Notes under the pieces: generated by a model
Databases searched by the model: none
What the model saw: the letters and a program-made list of their open reading frames with translations, nothing else
What the model was told of the DNA's origin: nothing
Made by a program: the position numbers and the translations under genes
Assembly (NCBI RefSeq): GCF_014490725.1
Contig: NZ_JACOQL010000004.1
Coordinates: 248,001 to 312,000 of the forward strand
Length of the DNA stretch: 64,000 nt
Direction: 5' to 3'
Source of the DNA: Paracoccus amoyensis
GTDB lineage: Bacteria > Pseudomonadota > Alphaproteobacteria > Rhodobacterales > Rhodobacteraceae
In this document: piece after piece, positions 36,097 through 45,249 of the stretch
How the letters are laid out: the number at the start of each line of letters is the position of its first letter
Position numbering within the stretch: the first letter of the stretch is position 1

Positions 36097-37034
36097 GACG
36101 AAACCCCGGGACTGACCTGAATACGGACGGCTTTGCCGATATCCGGATCAATACGCCAGCGGTCGAGCGTCGGGCAGCGAACCTGCCCACCCGCCGCAGC
36201 CTGAAGAAAGACCATCAGGCGGCATGGCTGCTGAACGCGGTGCGCTGCATCGACCTGACGACGCTGGCGGGCGATGATACCGAAGACCGCGTGGCCCGGT
36301 TGTGCGCCAAGGCGCGTCAGCCGATCGCGCCGGAGCTGTTGGAAGCGGTCGGCGTCAGTGGCCTGACCACGGGCGCGGTTTGCGTCTATCCGACGATGGT
36401 GGCCGCCGCCAAACGCGCCTTGGGAAATTCGGGCGTTCCGGTTGCCAGCGTCGCGACGGGTTTTCCGGCAGGCCTGATGCCGCTGGATCTGCGGCTGGCC
36501 GAGATTCGCTATGCCGTCGATCAGGGTGCCGATGAAATCGACATCGTCATCAGCCGCGGGCTTGCGTTGCGTGGCGAATGGTCGGCGCTGTATGATGAAA
36601 TCCGCCAGATGAAAGAGGCCTGTGGTTCGGCGCGGATGAAAGCCATTCTTGCCACCGGTGAATTGAAGTCTTTGGAAAATGTTTCCAAGGCCAGTCATAT
36701 TGCCATGCAGGCTGGATCGGATTGGATCAAAACCTCGACCGGGAAAGAGGGGGTGAATGCAACCCTGCCCGTGTCGTTGGTCATGTGCCGAGCGATCCGC
36801 GACTATCAAACGCAGACCGGCCACAAGGTTGCGTTCAAGCCCGCTGGCGGTTTGCGGACTGCCAAGGATGCGCTGAACTGGCAAGTCCTGATGAAAGAGG
36901 AACTGGGCCGCGAATGGCTGGATCCCGATCTGTTCCGTATCGGGGCCAGTTCTTTGTTAGGCGATCTGGAACGTCAGATCAGCCACCACGTGACGGGCCG
37001 CTATGCCAGCGCCCATCGCCTAGCCATTGCCTGA
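36093..37034 (+). CDS. deoC: Deoxyribose-phosphate aldolase
   Basis: 313 residues; splits 2-deoxyribose-5-phosphate into glyceraldehyde-3-phosphate and acetaldehyde. TIM-barrel markers: AVRCIDLTTLAGDDTE, TTGAVCVYPTMV, VATGFPAGLMPLDLRLAE, DEIDIVISRG, MKAILATGEL and the Schiff-base lysine motif WIKTSTGKEGVNAT; FKPAGGLRT binds phosphate. It has a long N-terminal extension typical of this subfamily. Overlaps DUF1523 by four bases and is 7 bp from the ALDH, which could oxidise the acetaldehyde formed. Confidence 0.95.
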   Translation: MRRNPGTDLNTDGFADIRINTPAVERRAANLPTRRSLKKDHQAAWLLNAVRCIDLTTLAGDDTEDRVARLCAKARQPIAPELLEAVGVSGLTTGAVCVYPTMVAAAKRALGNSGVPVASVATGFPAGLMPLDLRLAEIRYAVDQGADEIDIVISRGLALRGEWSALYDEIRQMKEACGSARMKAILATGELKSLENVSKASHIAMQAGSDWIKTSTGKEGVNATLPVSLVMCRAIRDYQTQTGHKVAFKPAGGLRTAKDALNWQVLMKEELGREWLDPDLFRIGASSLLGDLERQISHHVTGRYASAHRLAIA

Positions 37035-37041
37035 GGAACGT

Positions 37042-39378
37042 ATGAGCCGCGTGAGCGAAATCATGGAAACCATGGAATACGGCCCTTCGGTCGAAGACAG
37101 CAGCGCCGTGCGCGAATGGCTGGCAAAGAACGGTCCATTTGGCCACTTCATCGGTGGCAAATTCACCGAACCGGGCGCGACATTCGCCACCCGCGACCCT
37201 TCGACCGGCGAGGATCTGGCGCAGCTGTCGCAGGGCAGCGCGGATGACGTTGCGGATGCGGTCAAGGCCGCGCGCAAGGCGCAGCGCGGCTGGGCGAAGC
37301 TGTCGGGCAGCGAACGGGCCCGCTATCTGTATGCCATCGCGCGGCATGTACAGAAACGCGAACGTTTTCTGTCAGTGCTGGAAACGCTGGACAACGGTAA
37401 ACCGATCCGCGAATCCCGCGATGCGGACATCCCGCTTGTCGCCCGCCATTTCTATCATCACGCGGGCTGGGCCGAACTTCTGGAAACCAAATTGCCGGGC
37501 TATACGCCGCTGGGCGTCTGTGGGCAGATTATCCCGTGGAACTTCCCGCTGCTGATGCTGGCGTGGAAAATCGCGCCTGGGCTGGCTGCCGGGAATACGG
37601 TGGTCCTGAAACCCGCCGAATATACCTCACTGACCGCATTGGCTTTTGCTGAAATCTGCCAAGAGGTCGGCCTGCCTGCGGGCGTGGTGAATATCGTCAC
37701 GGGCGATGGCGATACCGGCGCGGCGCTGGTCTCGGCGGATGTGGACAAGATTGCCTTCACCGGCTCGACCGAGGTTGGCCGCAAGATTGCCGAAACGCTG
37801 GCTGGGACTGGTCGTAAGCTGACGCTTGAGTTGGGCGGCAAGTCGCCCTTCATCGTCATGGATGACGCTGATCTGGATGCTGCCGTCGATGGTGTGGCGG
37901 ATTCGATCTGGTTCAATCAGGGGCAAGTCTGCTGCGCAGGTTCGCGAATTCTGGTTGCCGAATCCGTGGCGGATCGGTTCGAGAGGTTGCTGCAAACCCG
38001 CATGAACCGCCTGCGTGTTGGCCCACCGCTGGATAAATCCACCGATATCGGCGCCATCGTCGATCCGGTGCAGAAAGACCGCATCATGTCGATCTGCCGC
38101 GCCGCGACGGATGACGGGGCGGAATTGATCGGCGGTCACCCGGCCAGTGGTTGCTTCATCGCGCCCGGTTATCTGCGCAACATCCAACCCGCCAATCCGG
38201 GGATGCAGCAGGAAATCTTTGGCCCAATCGCGACGCTGTCGACGTTTCGCACCGCGGATGAGGCGATCGAGCTGGCAAATAATACCCGCTACGGTCTGGC
38301 GGGCTCTGTCTGGTCCGAAAGCGCCACGGTCGCAACCGATCTGGCCGCGCGGATCAAGGCGGGCGTGATCTGGATCAACAGCGCCAATATGTTCGACGCC
38401 GCCGCCCCCTTTGGCGGCTATCGCGAAAGCGGCTTTGGTCGCGAAGGCGGGCGGGTTGGTATGCTGGAATATCTGGCCGAACCAACGGTGAAAGCCGTCA
38501 AGGAACCCGCCGTTACCAAACCTGCCGCCGCGCCTGATGGCGAAGCTGCGACAACCGGCGTGATCGACCGCACGGCCAAGCTGTATATCGGTGGTGCGCA
38601 AAAACGCCCGGATGGCGGCGCGTCCTACAAGGTGCCGGGGGGGCTGGCCCCGCTTGGCAATCGCAAGGATATTCGTAACGCGGTCGAAGCTGCTGCAAAA
38701 GCTACGAAATGGGCCGCGATGGGCGGGCACGCCCGCGCGCAGGTTCTGTATTTCATCGCCGAGAACCTGTCCGCCCGCGCCACCGAATTTGCCACCCGCA
38801 CCAGCAAGGCAGAGGTCGAGGCCGCCATCGCCCGCGCCTTCCACTATGCCGCATGGGCAGACAAATTCGACGGTGCCAATGTGCAGGCCAAGACGGGGAC
38901 ATTGGTCAATGTGATCCCTGAACCCTACGGTGTCATGGGCATAGCCTGCCCGAATACGCAGCCGCTGGCCTCGTTCATGTCGCTGGTCATGCCTGCCATC
39001 GCGATGGGCAACAGCGTTGTTGCCATCGCCGCGCAGGATGACCCGTTGCCCGTCACTGATCTGTATCAGGTCTTTGATACATCCGATCTGCCCGGCGGGG
39101 TCGTCAATATCATCACCGGGGTGAAGGACGAACTGGCCCAGACCCTCGCCGCGCATGATGAGGTCGCAGCGATGTGGTATGTGGGCGATCAGGCTGACCT
39201 TACCAGGGTTGAACAAGCCGCTGGCGGCAATCTGAAACCGGTGTGGTCGCCGACGAACCGGGACTGGACCAAATCTGATGCCCAGGGTGAAATCTTCCTG
39301 CGCCATGCAATGCAGGCCAAGACGATCTGGCTGCCCTATGGCGCCTTGCCTGCCGGTTCAGGCGGCGCAGCCTATTAA
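37042..39378 (+). CDS. Two-domain aldehyde dehydrogenase (ALDH16 type)
   Basis: 778 residues. Residues about 1-490 are a complete ALDH: PWNFPLLMLAWKIAPGLAAG, TGSTEVGRKIAETLAG, catalytic Glu in LELGGKSP, catalytic Cys in FNQGQVCCAGSRI, and EIFGPIATLSTFR. Residues about 520-778 repeat the N-terminal half of an ALDH (ADKFDGANVQAKTG, EPYGVMGIACPNTQPLASF, VVNIITGVKDELAQ) but lack catalytic residues. This arrangement is ALDH16, whose second domain is structural; bacterial examples from Rhodobacteraceae are known to be active. With deoC it fits oxidation of acetaldehyde to acetate (inference). GAGGA precedes ATG 37042. Confidence 0.92.
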   Translation: MSRVSEIMETMEYGPSVEDSSAVREWLAKNGPFGHFIGGKFTEPGATFATRDPSTGEDLAQLSQGSADDVADAVKAARKAQRGWAKLSGSERARYLYAIARHVQKRERFLSVLETLDNGKPIRESRDADIPLVARHFYHHAGWAELLETKLPGYTPLGVCGQIIPWNFPLLMLAWKIAPGLAAGNTVVLKPAEYTSLTALAFAEICQEVGLPAGVVNIVTGDGDTGAALVSADVDKIAFTGSTEVGRKIAETLAGTGRKLTLELGGKSPFIVMDDADLDAAVDGVADSIWFNQGQVCCAGSRILVAESVADRFERLLQTRMNRLRVGPPLDKSTDIGAIVDPVQKDRIMSICRAATDDGAELIGGHPASGCFIAPGYLRNIQPANPGMQQEIFGPIATLSTFRTADEAIELANNTRYGLAGSVWSESATVATDLAARIKAGVIWINSANMFDAAAPFGGYRESGFGREGGRVGMLEYLAEPTVKAVKEPAVTKPAAAPDGEAATTGVIDRTAKLYIGGAQKRPDGGASYKVPGGLAPLGNRKDIRNAVEAAAKATKWAAMGGHARAQVLYFIAENLSARATEFATRTSKAEVEAAIARAFHYAAWADKFDGANVQAKTGTLVNVIPEPYGVMGIACPNTQPLASFMSLVMPAIAMGNSVVAIAAQDDPLPVTDLYQVFDTSDLPGGVVNIITGVKDELAQTLAAHDEVAAMWYVGDQADLTRVEQAAGGNLKPVWSPTNRDWTKSDAQGEIFLRHAMQAKTIWLPYGALPAGSGGAAY

Positions 39379-39384
39379 GAAGAA

Positions 39385-39505
39385 AGGGGGGGGCTGTCTG
39401 CCCCCCAAACCCCCCGAGGATATTTGAACACAGAAGAATCCGCGTTCTTCTTTGCCTGAAATACCCCGGGGGAGCCGCCTGAAAGGCGGCGGGGGCAGCG
39501 CCCCC
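39385..39505. repeat. Palindromic GC-rich intergenic repeat element
   Basis: The left end CCCCCCGAGGATATTTG and the right part TGAAATACCCCGGGGGAG form an imperfect long inverted repeat around a GAAGAA...TTCTTC inner stem. It is followed by a second hairpin (GCCGCCTGAAAGGCGGC) and a third (GGGGGCAGCGCCCCC). This looks like the dispersed CCCCGAGGATATTT-type elements of Rhodobacteraceae genomes (recalled, not searched). It separates the convergent ALDH16 and dppC genes and can act as a bidirectional terminator. Confidence 0.7.
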
Positions 39506-40495
39506 TTATCTGCCGCGAATACGCGGGTCCATCGCATCCCGTAGGCCGTCGCCAATATAGTTGACGCAAAGCACTGTCATCGAGATCAACAGGCCTGGCA
39601 GGATCACCCGGCTGGGATAAAGCGCCATTTGATCCACCGCGTCATAAAGCAACCGTCCCCAGGTCGGAAAATCCGGAGGGAAGCCAAGCCCCAGGAAGCT
39701 GAGGGCGGATTCCGTGATGATCGCGGTGGCGATGCCCAGCGTTGCCGCGACCATGATGGGCGACAACACGTTTGGCAGGATATGGCGCAAGATCATGCGA
39801 CGGGATGGGGTGCCGATGGATTTGGCGGCAAGGATGAACTCTCGCTCTTTCAGGCCCAGAACATCGCCGCGGACGATGCGGGCTGCCTGCATCCAGCTTG
39901 TCGCGCCGATGGCCGACACGATCAGCACAAAGACCCCCATGGCCGGACCAAGGTTCTGCGACAGCGGTTCGCGAAACAGCGTCACCATCAGCAGCAGCAA
40001 TGGCAGCAGTGGCAGGGCCAGAAACAGTTCGGTCAGGCGCATCAATGGTGCATCAAGTCGGCGGAAATAGCCCGAGGTCACCCCGATCAGGCTGCCGATG
40101 AAAATTGCGATGATCATCGCCGTCAGGCCGACGGCAATCGAAACGCGCCCCCCCGCCATCAACCGCGCAAGCATATCGCGACCAAGCTGGTCGGTGCCCA
40201 ATGGATGCGCGGCAGTAAAGCCGGAATTGCGGGCGCGGATATCCACATAGGTTGGATCAATGGTCCAAAGATAGGGGCCAATCGCAACAAACAGGATAAC
40301 CCCGATGAACAGGACCAGTGCCACCATCGCGCCTCGGTGACTGCGAAACTGGCGCCAGACATCGCGCCATTGGCTGCGGGTTTCGCCGCCAGCGACCTGC
40401 GGGTTGTCGGGCGGCAGGTCGCTGATGACCGCTGCGGGGGCGGCGGTTTCGTCGATCAGTTCCTGCGTGTTCAGCTGTTCCTGGCGCTCAGTCAT
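39506..40495 (-). CDS. dppC: Peptide-type ABC transporter permease, DppC-like
   Basis: 329 residues. A long polar N-terminus (DETAAPAAVISDLPPDNP), then about six helices; the binding-protein-dependent transport motif is seen around ARIVRGDVLGLKEREFILAA and the conserved HPLGTDQLGRDMLARLMAG and LSFLGLGFPPDFPTWG segments are diagnostic of DppC/OppC. ATG 40495 lies within the last codons of dppB (8-bp overlap), so the frame's longer upstream start is rejected. Last gene of the SBP-SBP-dppB-dppC operon. Confidence 0.92.
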   Translation of the reverse strand: MTERQEQLNTQELIDETAAPAAVISDLPPDNPQVAGGETRSQWRDVWRQFRSHRGAMVALVLFIGVILFVAIGPYLWTIDPTYVDIRARNSGFTAAHPLGTDQLGRDMLARLMAGGRVSIAVGLTAMIIAIFIGSLIGVTSGYFRRLDAPLMRLTELFLALPLLPLLLLMVTLFREPLSQNLGPAMGVFVLIVSAIGATSWMQAARIVRGDVLGLKEREFILAAKSIGTPSRRMILRHILPNVLSPIMVAATLGIATAIITESALSFLGLGFPPDFPTWGRLLYDAVDQMALYPSRVILPGLLISMTVLCVNYIGDGLRDAMDPRIRGR

Positions 40496-41495
40496 AGCGG
40501 ATCCTCGGGTCAAGCAGGCCGTAGACGATATCGGCGATCAGGGTGAACAGGACGATCAGGATGGCGAAGATGAAGGTCAGCGTCAGCACCATCGGGATGT
40601 CATTGGCATGAATGGCCGTGATCAGCAGCTGGCCAAGGCCATTCACCTTGAACACCTGCTCGGTGATGATCGCGCCGCCAAAGACGGCAGGCAAGCCAAG
40701 GGCGATCACCGTCACAACCGGGATCAGCGAATTGCGCAGCACATGCTTCAGCACCACGGTTTTTTCTGACAAGCCCTTGGCGCGTGCCGTGCGGACGTAA
40801 TCCTGTCCCAGATTGTTCAGCATCGACGCGCGCATGAACCGGCTGATCTGCGCCGCGTTATACAGCGCCAGCACCGTCACCGGCATGACCATTTGCCGGA
40901 CCTGCGCCAGAAAGCTGTCCCAATCCCTGACCACCAGCGTGGTGTCATAGACCGAGGGGAACCATTGCAGCTTCACCCCGAAAATGATGATCAGCACGAC
41001 GCCGGTGAAAAAAGTGGGCATCGAAAACCCGATCATCGACACGAAAGTGCCAAGCTGATCGAACCAGCTGTATTGCTTGTAGGCCGAGATGATCCCGATC
41101 GGGATCGCGATCAGCACGCCGATCAGATAGGACAACCCCACAACCGTCAGCGTCTGCGGAACACGCTGTGCGATGACGTCGAAAACCGGGCTGCGCGACT
41201 GAAAGCTGATGACGCGCTGCATGCCCGCACTGAAGCTGGTGCCGAAGACCTGGTCGAACCAGTGCAGCGGCTCGACCCAGAAGAACTGTTTCAGCCACAG
41301 CACATAACGAATATACCATGCCTGCCCAAGGCCAAGCGCCTCTCGCATACGCTCCTTGACCTCCGGTGGGACGGTCAGGGGCACATCGCCCAGGGGGTCG
41401 CCGGGGGACAATTCCAGAAGCAGAAAGATCACCAGCGAGATGAACAACAGCGTCGGGATCGCCAGCAGAAGGCGTCTGATCGTGAATGTCAGCAT
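40488..41495 (-). CDS. dppB: Peptide-type ABC transporter permease, DppB-like
   Basis: 335 residues. Starts MLTFTIRRLLLAIPTLLFIS, the standard DppB beginning; SPGDPL, then GLSYLIGVLIAIPIGIISA, MIGFSMPTFFTGVVLII and the coupling motif RFMRASMLNNLGQDYVRTARAKG. Ends LADIVYGLLDPRIRYD-like, as DppB proteins do. ATG 41495 chosen by family start; the frame is open 40 codons further but that part overlaps no recognisable sequence. An about 50-residue insertion (KQFFWVEPLHWFDQVFG region) is somewhat longer than in E. coli DppB. Confidence 0.92.
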   Translation of the reverse strand: MLTFTIRRLLLAIPTLLFISLVIFLLLELSPGDPLGDVPLTVPPEVKERMREALGLGQAWYIRYVLWLKQFFWVEPLHWFDQVFGTSFSAGMQRVISFQSRSPVFDVIAQRVPQTLTVVGLSYLIGVLIAIPIGIISAYKQYSWFDQLGTFVSMIGFSMPTFFTGVVLIIIFGVKLQWFPSVYDTTLVVRDWDSFLAQVRQMVMPVTVLALYNAAQISRFMRASMLNNLGQDYVRTARAKGLSEKTVVLKHVLRNSLIPVVTVIALGLPAVFGGAIITEQVFKVNGLGQLLITAIHANDIPMVLTLTFIFAILIVLFTLIADIVYGLLDPRIRYD

Positions 41496-41532
41496 TGGGC
41501 ACTCCGATACGGGTTGCGGGGCGGGAATAGCC

Positions 41533-43224
41533 TCATTCGGCACGGCTCCAATCGGCGACGTTCCACAACTGGCCTTCCCAGCCATTTGCAAGAATGCCGG
41601 TAAGGGAATTGGCATGGGCCGAGACCATGCCGCGATGGATCAAGGGCAGGACGAAATTGCCGTCGGCGGTCAGCGTGGCGGTCATTTCCTTGGCGATCTC
41701 CTGCCGCTTGGATGCTTCTGCCGTCTGATGCAGCAGGGCCATATTTTCGTCATAGGCCGGATCGCAGAAGCGGATCGAGTTCTGGCCCTGCCACTGGTTT
41801 TCGGCGGTCGGAATGCGATCGCAGACGAATTTGTTCAGAAACGATGCCGGGTCGGGAATATAAAAGGCATCGGTGAACATCTGCGCATCGGCATAGAATT
41901 TCTGCCGCGTGTCCGGGCTGCCGGCATCGCCGCCGAAAAAAGCCGCATTGTCGATGGTTTTCAGATCAGTGGCGACGCCGATTTCGGACCACCATTGTTT
42001 GACCAGCGACTGTTCGTCCTGACGGACCGCATTCACCGTGGTCTGAAACAGCAGGCGCAATTCGACACCGTCTTTCGTGCGAATTCCGTCCGCTCCCTTC
42101 GTCCATCCCGCGTCGTCCAGAAGCGCGTTGGCGCCCGCAATATCCTGCTGCAGGCAATCGTTATTGCCGGGATCGTAGGCGGTGGGCATCGGAACGATGG
42201 TGCAGGTCGCCATGCCGGATGGGCCATAGGCCAGTTCCGCGATCAACTGCCGGTCAATCGCCATGGATAGCGCCTTGCGCACGGCCGGATCAGCCAGAAA
42301 TGGGTGCGGACGCGCCATGGTTGACCGCTGGCCTTCGGGCAGGGTGGGGCTTGGGTCGGTCTGGTTCAGTTCGATCCGTTCGACCATCGGCCCGAAAGAG
42401 GCGACCAGCACCCCCTTGCCCTGCGCTTCCATCGGGGCGACGATTTCAGGGGCAAGCTGCATGTTCCATGCGAAATCGAACTCTCCCGTTTCCAGCACGG
42501 TGCGCGCGGCGGCCATTGCGTCGCCGCCCCCCTTGACGGTCGCCGTGGCGAATGCGGGCTTGTTGGGGTCGCGATAATGGGGGTTGGCCGTGAACTGGAC
42601 AACATCGCCCGGTTGGAATGCGGTGACGACAAATGGACCCGTGCCGATGGGGCCGAAGTTCTGTTCGGTGCAGCTGGCACCAGCAGCCCCAAGGCAGGAT
42701 GCAAATTGCGCCTTTTGCAACACCGGGGTGCGCCCACCGATAAAGGCTTGCAAGGGAGGGTATTTCGGTTCCGAGAAATTCAGACGGACGGTGGTGGGGT
42801 CCAGCACGTCCACCGATGCGATCCCCTCAAACTCTTGCAACACGGCGCAGCCAAATTCAGGGTCCATGCAGTATTGGGCTGTGAATGCCACGTCTTCGGC
42901 GGTGAAAGGGGTCCCATCGGACCATTTCAGATCGGGTTTCAGCCGCCACGTGACCGAGCTGTAATCGGCGGCGATGCCACCATTTTCCAGCGTCGGAATT
43001 TCCGCTGCCAGACGCGGTTGGAAGCTGCCATCGGGGGCCACGACCGCCAGCGGCTCGATCACCATTGACGCCGGATCGGTGTCTTTCGCGCCGGTTGACA
43101 GATAGGGATTCAGCACCGTGGCGGCCTGCCAATACAATATCCGCAATTCTCCGTCCGTGCCGCGCCCGGCAATCGCAGGGCTGGCGGCAAACAGGGCAAG
43201 GACGGAAATCACAGAGCGCTTCAA
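41533..43224 (-). CDS. Peptide-type ABC transporter substrate-binding protein 1 (SBP family 5)
   Basis: 563 residues. Signal peptide MKRSVISVLALFAASPAIAG, then a family 5 extracellular solute-binding protein: LRILYWQAATVLNPYLSTG, LKPDLKWSDGTPFTAEDV and AVRKALSMAIDRQLIAELAYG. It is a close paralogue of the next gene upstream (43285-44988), with matching features along the whole length. Binds peptides or similar compounds in the periplasm; the ligand cannot be told. 37 bp before dppB. Confidence 0.9.
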   Translation of the reverse strand: MKRSVISVLALFAASPAIAGRGTDGELRILYWQAATVLNPYLSTGAKDTDPASMVIEPLAVVAPDGSFQPRLAAEIPTLENGGIAADYSSVTWRLKPDLKWSDGTPFTAEDVAFTAQYCMDPEFGCAVLQEFEGIASVDVLDPTTVRLNFSEPKYPPLQAFIGGRTPVLQKAQFASCLGAAGASCTEQNFGPIGTGPFVVTAFQPGDVVQFTANPHYRDPNKPAFATATVKGGGDAMAAARTVLETGEFDFAWNMQLAPEIVAPMEAQGKGVLVASFGPMVERIELNQTDPSPTLPEGQRSTMARPHPFLADPAVRKALSMAIDRQLIAELAYGPSGMATCTIVPMPTAYDPGNNDCLQQDIAGANALLDDAGWTKGADGIRTKDGVELRLLFQTTVNAVRQDEQSLVKQWWSEIGVATDLKTIDNAAFFGGDAGSPDTRQKFYADAQMFTDAFYIPDPASFLNKFVCDRIPTAENQWQGQNSIRFCDPAYDENMALLHQTAEASKRQEIAKEMTATLTADGNFVLPLIHRGMVSAHANSLTGILANGWEGQLWNVADWSRAE

Positions 43225-43284
43225 ATTTGGGCCTTTCTGGCGACAATGATCCGGCCCACCTTACGATGGGCCGGACAGGATTGA

Positions 43285-44988
43285 TTATTGCTGGACGCGA
43301 TGCCAGTCGGCAACGTTCCAGATTTCCGTATCCCATGCGTTCAGTTCGACGCCGCCCAGCGAGTTGGCATGGGCAGACGCGGTGCCGCGATAGATCAGCG
43401 GAATGATGGCGTTGCTTTCCTTGGTCAGCATTTCGTTCAGCTTCTGACCGATCCGGCCACGTTCGTCCGGATCAACGGTCTTGTTCAACTCGACCAGCAT
43501 CTTGTCATAGCCTTCGTCGCAATAGCGGCTGATGTTTTCGCCTTGCCATTGATTGTCCGGGCCGGGGGCCTTGGCACAGGTCCATTTTGCCAGATACGGG
43601 GCCGGGTTGCCGCCTTCGAAGTTGTCGGCATACATTTCGACATCAGCATAGAATTTCTGCAGCGTGTCCGGTGAGCCGGGGTCAGAGCCGAAGAAGACCG
43701 AGGCATCGACGGTCTTCAACTCGGTCTCGATCCCGATTTCCGACCACCACTGTTTGATCAGCGCCTGAAAATCCTGACGCACCGCGTTGACGCTGGTCTG
43801 ATAGAGCATCGACAGCCGCACGCCATCCTTGGCGCGAATGCCATCGCCACCTTTGACCCAGCCTGCATCCTCCAGCAGCTTGTTGGCGCCTTCGATGTCT
43901 TGCGTCAGACAGTCGGTATTGGGCGAGGCCCACGCCTCGGGTGCCGGAACATAGTTGCACGTCGGCTGACCCGACGCCCCATACCCGATTTCCGTCAGAA
44001 GCTGCCGGTCAATCGCCATGGACAGGGCCTGACGCACCGCCGGATCAGACAGGAACGGGTGTGGATGTGCGCGTGTCGAGCGTTCGTCCGCGGGCAGTGA
44101 CGATGACGGGTCGGTCAGGTTCACATGGATACGTTCGACAAGGCTACCGAATGCGGCCGTGACCTTGCCACGGCCATTCGCCTCCATCCCGGCGATGACG
44201 TCGGGGGCAAGTTGCGTGTTCCATGCGTAGTCATATTCGCCCGTTTCCAGAACCGAACGCGCCGCCGCCGCCGCATCGCCGCCGCCCTTGATGGTGGCCG
44301 TCGCAAATGCGGGTTTGGCTGCGTCGCGATATTCGGGGTTGGCGTCAAAGGTAATGACGTCATTGGTCAGGAATTTCGTCACCCGATAGGGGCCGGTGCC
44401 GATCGGGCCGAAGTTCTGATCGGTGCAGGTCGGCGCATTCGCACCTTTGCAATTCTCAAACTGCGCCTTCTGGATGATCGGAGAGTTCGAGCCGACAAAA
44501 GCCGAATAGGGATCGGGCATGGGTTCGGTAAAGGTGATCTTGACGGTCAGATCGTCGACCGCCTCGATGCTTTGCACACCCTCGAATTTCGCAAGCTGCG
44601 AACAGCCGCCTTCGGGGTCCATGCAATATTCACCCGAAAAGACGACATCAGCCGATGTCACGGGGGTGCCGTCAGACCATTTCAGCCCTTCCTGAAGCTT
44701 CCAGGTGACGGATTTCAGGTCTTCCGCGATGCCGCCATTTTCCAGCGTCGGCACCTCTGCCGCCAGACGGGCATACAACTCTCCCTGCGGGGTCATGCCT
44801 GCCAGCGGCTCAAGCGTCATGCTGGAGGCGACCAGTTCCTTGGTGCCGCCCGACAGATAGGGGTTCATTGTCGATGGCGCCTGCCACAGAATCAGGTTCA
44901 ACGCCCCATCAGCGCCGCGTTCGGCCATGGCCGCAGGCGCCAAGGCAAAGCTGGCCACCGCACCCATCATGATTGTTTTCAGTTTCAT
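43285..44988 (-). CDS. Peptide-type ABC transporter substrate-binding protein 2 (SBP family 5)
   Basis: 567 residues. ATG 44988 has AGGAGAG upstream and starts a clean signal peptide (MKLKTIMMGAVASFALAPAA); the open frame upstream to 45138 is rejected. LNLILWQAPSTMNPYLSGG, LQEGLKWSDGTPVTSADV and AVRQALSMAIDRQLLTEIGYG mark the family. Paralogue of the neighbouring binding protein, so the importer may have two ligand ranges. First gene of the operon, divergent from the ATPase gene across a 260 bp region. Confidence 0.92.
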   Translation of the reverse strand: MKLKTIMMGAVASFALAPAAMAERGADGALNLILWQAPSTMNPYLSGGTKELVASSMTLEPLAGMTPQGELYARLAAEVPTLENGGIAEDLKSVTWKLQEGLKWSDGTPVTSADVVFSGEYCMDPEGGCSQLAKFEGVQSIEAVDDLTVKITFTEPMPDPYSAFVGSNSPIIQKAQFENCKGANAPTCTDQNFGPIGTGPYRVTKFLTNDVITFDANPEYRDAAKPAFATATIKGGGDAAAAARSVLETGEYDYAWNTQLAPDVIAGMEANGRGKVTAAFGSLVERIHVNLTDPSSSLPADERSTRAHPHPFLSDPAVRQALSMAIDRQLLTEIGYGASGQPTCNYVPAPEAWASPNTDCLTQDIEGANKLLEDAGWVKGGDGIRAKDGVRLSMLYQTSVNAVRQDFQALIKQWWSEIGIETELKTVDASVFFGSDPGSPDTLQKFYADVEMYADNFEGGNPAPYLAKWTCAKAPGPDNQWQGENISRYCDEGYDKMLVELNKTVDPDERGRIGQKLNEMLTKESNAIIPLIYRGTASAHANSLGGVELNAWDTEIWNVADWHRVQQ

Positions 44989-45249
44989 TACACTCTCCTG
45001 TTGGGAAAAGCCGTGGGGCAGGGTGCGTCTGAAACCCTTATCAGCCGTTGTAGGCCGCGTTCTTTTCATTGTTGCCCCTGTTGTCACGGGATTGATTTTG
45101 ACGCTTTGCCCCCGCGGAATACGATCAGTTTCAAACAAAGCCTAAAAGAAAAGCAAGTCTTATCGCTGAACGGTGCGCCGCATCTTTCATCTTTGACTTT
45201 CCCGGTGGTGCAGATAGCTTGATTTCTAAGCAATGCCGGGGGATGACAG

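Noticed and set aside
44989..45138. N-terminal extension of the second binding protein
   Set aside because: The ATG at 44988 has a good ribosome binding site and begins a signal peptide; the extension would bury it.
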